Source: Sandaracinus sp964481145 (lineage in GTDB: Bacteria > Myxococcota_A > Polyangia > Polyangiales > Sandaracinaceae). Taken from it: a stretch of DNA of 64,000 nucleotides. The stretch lies in NCBI GenBank assembly GCA_964481145.1, contig CAYZTA010000009.1:88340-152339 (forward strand), written 5' to 3'. A model generated the notes under the pieces. That model ran no database searches and had not been told where the DNA came from. It saw nothing but the letters and a program-made list of their open reading frames with translations. A program made the translations under genes and the position numbers. Shown here in pieces: positions 43,877 through 51,509 of this stretch. How positions within the stretch are numbered: position 1 is the stretch's first letter; the number at the start of each line of letters is the position of its first letter.

Positions 43877-46741
43877 ATGCAAGTGGGCGATAAAGTACGG
43901 GCACTGCGTGAGGCCGCTTGGTCCTCTCCGGATGAGCTCAAGGCGTTCGTGGCGGCGGCATCTCCGTGCACGTCCGCCGAGATTGAAAAGCTCTTGGCGA
44001 TCGTCATCGACCCTGCGCTCGCGACCCAAGGGCCACGACACGTCAATCGTTGTTCGGCATTTCGTGCGCTCGCGCTTTCATCGATCGACGCGTCGCTGTT
44101 TGCGCCCCTTGCGCGCGCGCTTCGTACGGCCGACCCGATGGCGCGGCGTGCCATCGCAACGGTTCTTCCTCGTGCGAACGACGTCGATGCTCATCGCGTT
44201 CTCTGCGAGGTGCTCGGGGATTCCGATCCCGATGCGCGAGCCCATGCGGCGATGGTCCTCGAGCAAATCGGAGGACCTTCTGCGCTGTCTGCGCTCGAAC
44301 GTTTGGTGACACAGCGCGACTTCGCGGGCCGTGAAGAGGCGATGGCGGTGATGATCCCCAAGGCGCGACATCGCGCATTGCCGTTGATCTTCGCGGTGCT
44401 TCAGCATGGAACGCGCCGCGAACAGATCGCCGCGTTACGGCATCTTGCGACGCCTGCTCTTTCATCCAGCAGTGCCGCAGATGTGATTCCCCACCTGCGT
44501 CGTTTCCTGGTTGGCTCTGATGCGGTCGCGGTCACCGAAGCGGTCCGCGCGATGGCATGTTTCGTTTCCGAGGACGTCATTCTCGACGAACTCGAATCCC
44601 GCCTCTCCCTTCCCGAAGTGGATTCCGCTCTGATCGAGGCTGTGGGCGCACTTCGTTCGACGCGAGCCACGCTCATGATGGCTTCACGTCTCCGATTCGG
44701 CTCTTTGTCTGCGCGCCTTGCAGCCGTGAATGCATTGCGACGCATGGGCACACCGGCCGTCATATCCCCCTTGGTGGATGTCGCGCATGGCGTCGACCCT
44801 GCCATGCGCCGAGCTGCGCTCGAGGCGCTCGTGGGTTTGGCAGACGAGCACAAGGTCGATGTCGCCCGTATCCTCGTCGGACTCCTCGGAAACCCTGATC
44901 CCGAAACACGCCGCACGGCCGTGCAATTGGTGCGAAGCATCGAAGCCGCTCCGAGCGATCTCGCCTCGCGCCTCTTGGATCTTCTTCGCGACGAAGATTG
45001 GTTCGTGCGCGAACGCGTCCTCGACGCACTCGTGGATTTGCGCTTCCCCGAATTGGCGCCCGCGATCGTTCAATTGCTCGATGATCCATCGCCTGTCCTG
45101 CGTCGATATGCTGTCTATGGTTTGCTCCGTTTGCGCGACCCAGAGACGCTGGGTGCGATGTTGCTCGTGGCGGTGCGTGACGATGATTGGTGGGTTCGTG
45201 AGCAGGCTTTGCTCGCGGCGGCGGAGCTCAGGGATCGTCGTGCGATTCCGTATTTACAAGCGCTGGCGACCGAGCGGGAAGACCTGCGCGTGGCGGCCCT
45301 CGAGGGGCTCGGCGTGCTCGAGGCAAATGAGTCGATTCTCGAGCTGGCAGAGCTCTTGGGCGATCCTGACGCCAGCGTGCGCGCGACCATGCTGGAGCGC
45401 ATCGCCGAAGCGCGAGGAGGAGAGCGAGCTGCGTTCTACGTGCAGTCTTGCGTCGCAGATCCCGTGCCGTCGATCGCGCGCCGGGCACGAGAGCTTCTTG
45501 CGACTTGGAAGGTGACACCAGATCGTGATGTGGTTGCGGCTGTCGGGATGCTCGATCGATTGTTGGTCGCGGCATCTCGCCAGAAAGCCGACGACGTCAT
45601 CCTTCATGCTGGACGCCCCCCTCACGCGAAGAGGTTCGGTGCCGTGGTCCCCTTGGCGCGGACCGAGCTCACCCAAGACGAACTCTGTTCGATGCTCATG
45701 CCGCTGCTCACGGAGACTCAGCGATCTCTCTTCGAATCTGGCGAAGACGTGGATTTCTCTTATGAAGTCAAGGGGTTCGACCTCCGCTTCCGAGTGAATC
45801 TCTTTCGGCAGGTGAGCGGTATCGGCGCCGTCCTTCGTCGGATCGCGGGGCACGTGCCGCAACTCGAGGATCTTCATCTTCCTCCGACCGTCAAACGTTT
45901 CGTGGATTTCCCGCATGGTCTCGTGCTCGTCGGTGGTCCGACTGGCTCGGGCAAATCGACGACCCTCGCGGCGCTGATCGACGCCATCAATCGGAACGAG
46001 CCTCGACACATCGTGACGATCGAAGATCCGATCGAAGTCGCACACTCATCGCGTGCGAGCATCGTCAATCAGCGTGAAGTCGGCGTGCATACTTCAACAT
46101 TCGCCGATGCCCTGCGCGGCATCCTGCGGCAGGATCCGGACGTGATTCTGGTGGGGGAGCTCCGTGATCAGACCACGATGGAGTTCGCGCTTCAAGCTGC
46201 AGAGACAGGACATCTCGTGTTTGCGACCGTGCACACGGTCTCGGCAGCGGCGAGCATCGATCGCCTCGTGCATGCGTTCCCTGGCAAACAGCAAAACGTG
46301 ATTCGGTCGATGATCGCGGACAGCTTGCGAGCGGTCTGCTGCCAACAGCTCTTGCAGCGAATCGATGGGCAAGGCGACCGCGTGCTCGCGTGTGAAGTGA
46401 TGCTGAGCAATGACGCTGTCTCTAGCCTCATCCGCAAGGACAAGTGTTTTCAGTTGGCGAGTGTCATCGCGACCAGCCGTGAGCAAGGCATGTGCTTGAT
46501 GGATGACGAGCTGATGAAGCTCGCGGTGCAAGGGATCGTTTCTCCCGAAGAGGCTCTCTCGAAATCGAGTGATCGCTCCGCGTTTGCGAGCATGCTCGGC
46601 GCCCATGGCATCCTCGACCCCGAGGACGTCAAGACCATTCGCGGAGCCTCGGTGACGCCAGGACCGCGGACGATCTCTCCTTCGCAATCACAGACTCTCT
46701 CGGTGATTCCAGACGTACGCATCAAAAAAGGGGAGCGATGA
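43877..46741 (+). CDS. HEAT-repeat / PilT-type retraction ATPase fusion protein
   Basis: 954 aa. Residues about 1-550 are HEAT repeats (for example CEVLGDSDPDARAHAAMVLE, LVGLLGNPDPETRRTAVQLV, VQLLDDPSPVLRRYAVYGLL). Residues 555-925 are a PilT/PilU-type secretion ATPase: Walker A GPTGSGKS (687-694), Asp box TIEDPIEVAH, Walker B DVILVGELRD (755-764) with Glu761, His box GHLVFATVHT and the retraction-type motif SSLIRKDK (AIRNLIRE position). Normal PilT is about 345 aa with only a short N-terminal PAS-like region, so the HEAT array is an addition. HEAT arrays bind partners, suggesting coupling of the motor to a regulator or basal-body protein. It overlaps the next gene at ATGA and starts a three-gene operon. 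Confidence 0.88.
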   Translation: MQVGDKVRALREAAWSSPDELKAFVAAASPCTSAEIEKLLAIVIDPALATQGPRHVNRCSAFRALALSSIDASLFAPLARALRTADPMARRAIATVLPRANDVDAHRVLCEVLGDSDPDARAHAAMVLEQIGGPSALSALERLVTQRDFAGREEAMAVMIPKARHRALPLIFAVLQHGTRREQIAALRHLATPALSSSSAADVIPHLRRFLVGSDAVAVTEAVRAMACFVSEDVILDELESRLSLPEVDSALIEAVGALRSTRATLMMASRLRFGSLSARLAAVNALRRMGTPAVISPLVDVAHGVDPAMRRAALEALVGLADEHKVDVARILVGLLGNPDPETRRTAVQLVRSIEAAPSDLASRLLDLLRDEDWFVRERVLDALVDLRFPELAPAIVQLLDDPSPVLRRYAVYGLLRLRDPETLGAMLLVAVRDDDWWVREQALLAAAELRDRRAIPYLQALATEREDLRVAALEGLGVLEANESILELAELLGDPDASVRATMLERIAEARGGERAAFYVQSCVADPVPSIARRARELLATWKVTPDRDVVAAVGMLDRLLVAASRQKADDVILHAGRPPHAKRFGAVVPLARTELTQDELCSMLMPLLTETQRSLFESGEDVDFSYEVKGFDLRFRVNLFRQVSGIGAVLRRIAGHVPQLEDLHLPPTVKRFVDFPHGLVLVGGPTGSGKSTTLAALIDAINRNEPRHIVTIEDPIEVAHSSRASIVNQREVGVHTSTFADALRGILRQDPDVILVGELRDQTTMEFALQAAETGHLVFATVHTVSAAASIDRLVHAFPGKQQNVIRSMIADSLRAVCCQQLLQRIDGQGDRVLACEVMLSNDAVSSLIRKDKCFQLASVIATSREQGMCLMDDELMKLAVQGIVSPEEALSKSSDRSAFASMLGAHGILDPEDVKTIRGASVTPGPRTISPSQSQTLSVIPDVRIKKGER

Positions 46742-47814
46742 TGTCGCGCCTCGATACGTTCCTTCGAATTGCGCATGACCAGTGCGCGAGTGACATGCAT
46801 TTCCATGCAGGCAAGGTGCCCGCGATTCGACATCTGGGTGACATGGTGCGCCTCCCGTATCGAAGGTTGGGGGCGCATGATGCGCGTGCGTTCATTTACG
46901 AGATTTTGACGAACGGACAGCAACAGGAGCTCGAGCGGAAGGGCCAAATCGATTTCATGTATGAAGTCTCGGGGCTCGCTCGCTTTCGTGCTTCGGTGTA
47001 CCTCCAATCCGACGGACTCGGCGCTGTGTTTCGAGTGGTGTCCGATGCGGTGCCCACCGTCGATGACCTTCGTATCCCTCATTCGGTGCAGCAGCTCATG
47101 TCGAATACGAATGGGCTCGTGTTGGTGACGGGGCCCACTGGCGCTGGAAAGAGCACGACTGTCGCGGCGCTCGTAGATCGAATCAACCGCACGCAAGCGC
47201 GTCATGTCTTGACCATCGAAGATCCGATCGAATACGTACATGCGCCCATCCGTTCGATCATCACGCAGCGTGAAATCGGACGCGACGCGAAAGGGTTCGC
47301 GTCAGCACTGCGCTCTGCGCTTCGTGAAGCCCCGGACGTGCTCGTCGTGGGTGAGGTTCGCGATTACGAGACGGTGCAACTTCTGATGAGCGCGGCCGAG
47401 GCAGGGGTGCTCGTCCTGGCCACACTTCATACGGGATCTGCCGCAAAAGCGGTGGATCGTGTGATCGGAGCGTGCCCGGCGGATGTTCAAGAACAAGCCC
47501 GAGCCACACTCTCGATCGTGATGCGCGGTGTCGTGGCTCAGCGTCTTTGCACGCTGGCTTCACGCAGCGGTCGAGTGGCCGCGATGGAGGTGCTCTTGCC
47601 GTCGCACGCCGTGGCCCATCTCATCCGTGATCACAAGTTGCACCAAATCGACTCCTACCTCCGGAGTGGAGAGCATCTCTCGGGAGGAATGAGAAGCCTC
47701 GAATATGCGCTTGCCGAGCTGGTGGTGAACGGTGAAGTCGAAGAGCGTGAAGCCATGCTTCATGCGAACGAGCCCGCGGTGTTGAGCGAGATGATCATGC
47801 GGTTGGGTGTGTGA
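46741..47814 (+). CDS. PilT/PilU-type ATPase (second, stand-alone copy)
   Basis: 357 aa. The ATG at 46741 is chosen over 46738 because GGGAG is 5 nt away. Motifs: Walker A GPTGAGKS (131-138), Asp box LTIEDPIEYVH, Walker B DVLVVGEVRD with Glu205, His box VLATLHTGSAAKAVDR, and AVAHLIRDHK at the PilT retraction motif position. Length is standard. In type IV pili, PilT and PilU form hexamers that power pilus retraction. The pair of fused and unfused ATPases in tandem recalls pilT-pilU. Other pilus genes are absent from the window, so the machine served could be type IV pili or another motor-driven envelope complex. Confidence 0.92.
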   Translation: MSRLDTFLRIAHDQCASDMHFHAGKVPAIRHLGDMVRLPYRRLGAHDARAFIYEILTNGQQQELERKGQIDFMYEVSGLARFRASVYLQSDGLGAVFRVVSDAVPTVDDLRIPHSVQQLMSNTNGLVLVTGPTGAGKSTTVAALVDRINRTQARHVLTIEDPIEYVHAPIRSIITQREIGRDAKGFASALRSALREAPDVLVVGEVRDYETVQLLMSAAEAGVLVLATLHTGSAAKAVDRVIGACPADVQEQARATLSIVMRGVVAQRLCTLASRSGRVAAMEVLLPSHAVAHLIRDHKLHQIDSYLRSGEHLSGGMRSLEYALAELVVNGEVEEREAMLHANEPAVLSEMIMRLGV

Positions 47815-48953
47815 TGAGCAGCGAGCGCGCCAAAGAGATTCGTGTGCAAACCGCGCGTGACTTGGAGGCCCGCGGGTTCATCGACAAAGCCGTCAAGACG
47901 TATATCTCGGCGGGTGCTCCCGGTGAGGCAGCGAGGCTCTTGGTTTCCCAAGAACGTTATCTAGATGCGGGCAAGCTCATGCTCGACGCCCTGGGGGTCG
48001 GGCCCGATGATGCGGGTGCTCTCGAGGGAAAGATGCGCTCGGCTGCCGAAAAGACAGCCCGCTGTTTCGAGCTCGGTGGTGATCTCGAGATGGCAGTGCG
48101 GCTTCGTCGTGCGCTTGGAATCGAGAACGAGGGCACTGCCATGGGCCGCCCTTCGATGGCTCCTGACGTGTTGCCGGAACATGCACCTAAATCGAGTGTG
48201 CCTCCTGCATCCGAATCCTCGTCGCGTGTGAGTGTGTTCTCCAAAGGGCGCTCAGCTCCTCAGACGGGAGAGAGGTGGGGGAGGGCTTCTGGTTGGAAGG
48301 CGGGTTCAAAGAGCGGAGAAGAGGCGATTGATCTCGCGATCGAGCAGCTCCTCGAACAGGGAAAAAAGAACTCGGCGGCGCGGGTCGCATGGGATGCGGG
48401 GCGTCTTTCGAAGGCAGCGCAGCTCTTCGCTGAATCGGGGCTCGATTACGAGCTCGGGTCTGTGCTTTACGATCTTGGTCAATACGACGAAGCCATGGAG
48501 GCATTCCTTCGTGTGCCGCCCGAGCACAAGCGCCATCGAGTGGCGTGTGTGAAGTTGGTGGACATCGCGAATCGACTTGGACGATTCGATTTCGAACTCG
48601 ATCGAATGCTCACGCAATTCGCGAAAGCTCCTCCGCTCGAAGCGAGTGAGGTCGCGACTTATCTCATGCTCGCCGATCTTTACGTGCGCAATGAGTTCGG
48701 CGAAGGGGCGCGCAACGTGCTCGAGCAGGTGCTGCTGCATGATCCAACCCACGAAGCGGCTCGCCTCGCTTTGGAGGCGCTGCCACCTTCTCAAGACTCT
48801 CGGCGCGTCGTGAGCGAACCGCCGCGGCGCGCTCCGGCCACATCGATCGCACAGCCAGGAATACGCGCGTTGCCGCCTCTGCCTTCCCTCGATGAGTTGA
48901 TTCGAGAGGCTCGAAAATACGCACCAAAGCGGAACTCGGAGAGCTCACGATAG
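47814..48953 (+). CDS. TPR-like cytoplasmic protein in the PilT operon
   Basis: 379 aa, starting at the ATG that overlaps the ATPase stop (GTGATGA). It has no signal peptide or membrane segment. Helical repeats of TPR type are visible at both ends: ARDLEARGFIDKAVKTYISA, SAARVAWDAGRLSKAAQLFA, YDLGQYDEAMEAFLRVPPE and VRNEFGEGARNVLEQVLLHD. A Ser/Pro-rich linker (about 118-160) separates them, and the C-terminus is Pro/Arg-rich. It is probably a scaffold or adaptor for the two ATPases; the strict coupling supports a physical link, but no direct evidence exists. Confidence 0.78.
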   Translation: MSSERAKEIRVQTARDLEARGFIDKAVKTYISAGAPGEAARLLVSQERYLDAGKLMLDALGVGPDDAGALEGKMRSAAEKTARCFELGGDLEMAVRLRRALGIENEGTAMGRPSMAPDVLPEHAPKSSVPPASESSSRVSVFSKGRSAPQTGERWGRASGWKAGSKSGEEAIDLAIEQLLEQGKKNSAARVAWDAGRLSKAAQLFAESGLDYELGSVLYDLGQYDEAMEAFLRVPPEHKRHRVACVKLVDIANRLGRFDFELDRMLTQFAKAPPLEASEVATYLMLADLYVRNEFGEGARNVLEQVLLHDPTHEAARLALEALPPSQDSRRVVSEPPRRAPATSIAQPGIRALPPLPSLDELIREARKYAPKRNSESSR

Positions 48954-48962
48954 GCGTGATGG

Positions 48963-49757
48963 TCATTGTCCTCGCATCGCTTCTGCGATGAGTAGACCTG
49001 CGGCGATGCCCACGTTGAGCGACTCGATCGCCCCGCTTCCCGGAATCGCGATCAAGGCATCACAATGTGCGCGAACACGTTCGGAGATGCCTTCACGTTC
49101 ATGGCCGAGCACGAGCACGAGAGGGCGGGGAAACGAATATCCGATGGCGGAGGTGCGTGATGCGCCATCGGCTCCCACGACATGAATGCCTTTGTTTCGA
49201 AAACGACTGAGGGTGTCGGCGAGATCGGTGCTGCGCGAGAGGAGGAGATGCTCGGCACCGCCTTCGGCGACACGGACCGCATCTGCGGCGAGCGCCGGGT
49301 GAGGTGCGATGGCGCCGAGAATGGCGGCGGGGACGCCAAAGAAGGCGGCGCTTCGCAAGATCGCTCCGACGTTGTATGGGTTGCGGACACGATCGAGTGC
49401 GATTGCGAAACCTCGTGTCCGTTCGAGCAAGCTCGAGACTTCGCGTGTGCTCGCCCAATGTCGTGGGCGTGCCCATACACAGAGCCCCTCGTGATGTTTC
49501 GATCCCGTCATCCGACTGAGCTCTGCATCACTCACGATCTCGATCGCAAAGCGCGAGGCTCCCATGTGCTTCTGCAACTCGTGACGGGCCTCTGTGCTGT
49601 GGGCCACGCGTATGACGTCCTTGGGCCGATGCGCCATGAGCGCCAAACCTGCGCGTAAACCATAGGTAAGTTCGCCTGTTTCTCGCAACGGCGCCGAAGG
49701 AGTGCGTTCATTCGGACGAGGACGCGAGGCTCTGGGTTTTGCGGATTGGTGTCGCAT
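48963..49757 (-). CDS. SpoU/TrmH-family RNA 2'-O-methyltransferase
   Basis: 264 aa. The N-terminal substrate-binding half (VIRVAHSTEARHELQKHMGA) is followed by the SPOUT knot with all three motifs: RNPYNVGAILRSAAFFG (motif 1), VLVLGHEREGIS (motif 2) and PGSGAIESLNVGIAAGLLIA (motif 3). These enzymes methylate ribose in tRNA or 23S rRNA; which one cannot be decided here (RlmB, TrmH and TsnR share these motifs). A basic N-terminal extension (residues 1-25) is extra. It is divergent from the ArsC-like gene with only 30 nt between starts. Confidence 0.92.
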   Translation of the reverse strand: MRHQSAKPRASRPRPNERTPSAPLRETGELTYGLRAGLALMAHRPKDVIRVAHSTEARHELQKHMGASRFAIEIVSDAELSRMTGSKHHEGLCVWARPRHWASTREVSSLLERTRGFAIALDRVRNPYNVGAILRSAAFFGVPAAILGAIAPHPALAADAVRVAEGGAEHLLLSRSTDLADTLSRFRNKGIHVVGADGASRTSAIGYSFPRPLVLVLGHEREGISERVRAHCDALIAIPGSGAIESLNVGIAAGLLIAEAMRGQ

Positions 49758-49787
49758 GGCGGGCGCGTTGTACTACGCTTCGGCGTC

Positions 49788-50156
49788 ATGAGCCGACCTC
49801 TTGTTCTCTCGTATTCAGGTTGTGGTACGTGCAAAAAAGCGCTCAAGTGGTTGGTAGACCACGAAATCGACGTGGATGTGCGGCCCATCGTGGAAACTCC
49901 CCCCACAGTGAGTGAGTTGCGCGAGTGGATCGCCCAAAGCGGTTTGCCGATCCGCAAATGGCTCAATACCAGTGGCCAAAGCTATCGTGCGCTTGGGAAA
50001 GCCAAAATCGATGCTGCGAGCGACGCGACGCTCGTCGAGTGGCTCTCGGCGGATGGAAAGCTCGTGAAGCGCCCAGTGCTGGTGCACGGCCCTCGTGTGC
50101 TCGTCGGCTTCCGCGAGGAAGCCTACGCGTCGCTCTTCCGCGTGAAGGCGGATTGA
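49788..50156 (+). CDS. ArsC/Spx-family thioredoxin-fold protein
   Basis: 122 aa from the ATG at 49788. It has the short ArsC/Spx fold with GCGTCKKALKWL (Cys12 and Cys15, a CxxC as in Spx) and KRPVLVHGPRVLVGF, which holds the conserved 'RP...' cis-proline and Arg. It resembles YffB/MgsR/Spx more than a true arsenate reductase, since no other ars genes are present. Possible roles are a glutathione-dependent reductase or an RNA-polymerase-binding stress regulator. It ends 1 nt from the convergent kinase gene. Confidence 0.85.
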   Translation: MSRPLVLSYSGCGTCKKALKWLVDHEIDVDVRPIVETPPTVSELREWIAQSGLPIRKWLNTSGQSYRALGKAKIDAASDATLVEWLSADGKLVKRPVLVHGPRVLVGFREEAYASLFRVKAD

Positions 50157-50157
50157 A

Positions 50158-51210
50158 TCATCCCCCGATGCCGAATACGACGTAAGCGACCAGCATGCCT
50201 GTCACGGCCAGCATCGCGACGCCGATCCTTCGCCAATAGGAATGGCTGCTCTTCGGGTGGGTGACGGTCGTTGTGCGAACGGGTTGCTTTGTGGTCGTGG
50301 CTTCTCGAGCCTTCGTGCGCATCGCGTGGGGATGAGGAGCACATTCGAGATCGACGGGAATGATGGCGCGGGCCGTGAGCAGCGCTTCTCGCATTTCGCG
50401 GGCCGTTGCGAAACGATCACGAGGATCGTTCGAGATCGCACGCGCGACGGCGTCCGACAAGGTGCTCCCCATGGCTGGCACGCGTGATACCAACGGCTCG
50501 GTGCGTCCTTCGGCGGCCGAGAGAAAAATCTCGCGAAGATCATTGCCCGAAAATGGAGAGCGTCCCGCGAGTGCTTCATAAAGGACGATTCCAACGCTGT
50601 AGAGATCGGCACGTCCATCCACATCGTGGGCGCTGATTCGCTGCTCTGGCGCCATGTAGCCGGCGGTTCCAAGCACCTCGCCACTTCGTGTGAGCGCGTC
50701 CCAATCGGACTCACCGCCCCATAACGACACTCCGAAATCGACCAACTTCACGGTGGTACGTCCATTGCGATCGCGCGCCAAAAACAGATTGTCCGGCTTG
50801 AGGTCGCGATGGACGATACCAGCGGTGTGAACGGCATCGAGCCCCTCCAGCGCTTCGATGATCCAAAGGATCACTTCGTGCGCGAGCATGATCGGCAAGC
50901 GTTCGATTCGTGAGCCTAGGCTTTCGCCTTCGAGCAATTCCATGACGAGGAAACGTTCTCGGCTCGGCGTGATCCCGTGGTCGAGAACCGCAACGACGTG
51001 TTGGTGAGATACAGCAGCGCAGCTAGCCGCCTCGCGGGCGAACCTCTCTTCGAAGCTCGCAAGCCCTCGGGTTGCGCCGGCCATGACCTTGATTGCAACT
51101 CCGTTTCCGCTCGTGCGATCATGGCCGCGCCACACTGTGCCCATGGCGCCGCCTCCAATGGACGACACGATCTCCCAGCGATCACCGAGTACATCTCCAA
51201 CTCTGGTCAC
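50158..51210 (-). CDS. Membrane-anchored Ser/Thr protein kinase
   Basis: 350 aa from the GTG at 51210. Hanks-type kinase domain about 10-280: glycine loop IGGGAMGTVWRG, Lys41, Glu60, HRDLKPDN (134-141), DFG (158-160) and GTAGYMAPEQ. A Thr/Lys/Arg-rich linker (TTTKQPVRTTTVTHPK) leads to one transmembrane helix near the C-terminus (IGVAMLAVTGMLVAYVVFGI) with almost nothing outside. This is an intact PknB-like kinase lacking a periplasmic sensor domain. It lies beside, but is divergent from, the giant RHS gene; a regulatory link is possible but not shown. Confidence 0.92.
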   Translation of the reverse strand: MTRVGDVLGDRWEIVSSIGGGAMGTVWRGHDRTSGNGVAIKVMAGATRGLASFEERFAREAASCAAVSHQHVVAVLDHGITPSRERFLVMELLEGESLGSRIERLPIMLAHEVILWIIEALEGLDAVHTAGIVHRDLKPDNLFLARDRNGRTTVKLVDFGVSLWGGESDWDALTRSGEVLGTAGYMAPEQRISAHDVDGRADLYSVGIVLYEALAGRSPFSGNDLREIFLSAAEGRTEPLVSRVPAMGSTLSDAVARAISNDPRDRFATAREMREALLTARAIIPVDLECAPHPHAMRTKAREATTTKQPVRTTTVTHPKSSHSYWRRIGVAMLAVTGMLVAYVVFGIGG

Positions 51211-51334
51211 TCCCCGAGCCTATCCCAAATAGGCCGCCGATGGGGAGAGGGTCTCGATCACCGGGCGGTACGCGCAGCGAGTCGCGTCCGGCATGACGAA
51301 TGTCATCGCGAAGCTCGAACCTGAATCGGATGTC

Positions 51335-51391
51335 GGGGAAATCCCCTTCATGGATTGATTTGGTTTTTGATTGTCTATCGGGGAAATCCCC
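51335..51391. promoter_or_regulatory. Two direct copies of a GGGGAAATCCCC dyad upstream of the giant gene
   Basis: The 299-nt gap 51211-51509 has no gene. It contains TCGGGGAAATCCCCTtCAT and TCGGGGAAATCCCCTaCAT, with dyads at 51335-51346 and 51380-51391, 45 bp apart, or just over four helical turns. Each is a 5-bp inverted repeat (GGGGA/TCCCC) around AA, the form of a dimeric-regulator operator. An AT-rich stretch follows (CGAAAGTTTCGAAATC). Ribosome-binding GGGGA lies just before the giant gene at 51500. Binding is inferred from form and position. Confidence 0.55.
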
Positions 51392-51509
51392 TACATAGGT
51401 CGAAAGTTTCGAAATCAATTGTTAGTATCCCTCGTGACAATGAGAAGCGGACTCGTTAGGGTCCCGCCCGTCGAGCGTCGAAGTCGGGGAGCGCTCGTTG
51501 GGGAAAACA

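Noticed and set aside
43877..46741. HEAT and PilT parts as two genes joined by assembly error
   Set aside because: The frame is uninterrupted with constant codon style through the junction and no second start with a ribosome-binding site near residue 550.
51335..51391. Possible CRISPR-like repeats
   Set aside because: Only two 19-bp copies, no further units, and the sequence between them is not spacer-like; an operator pair is simpler.
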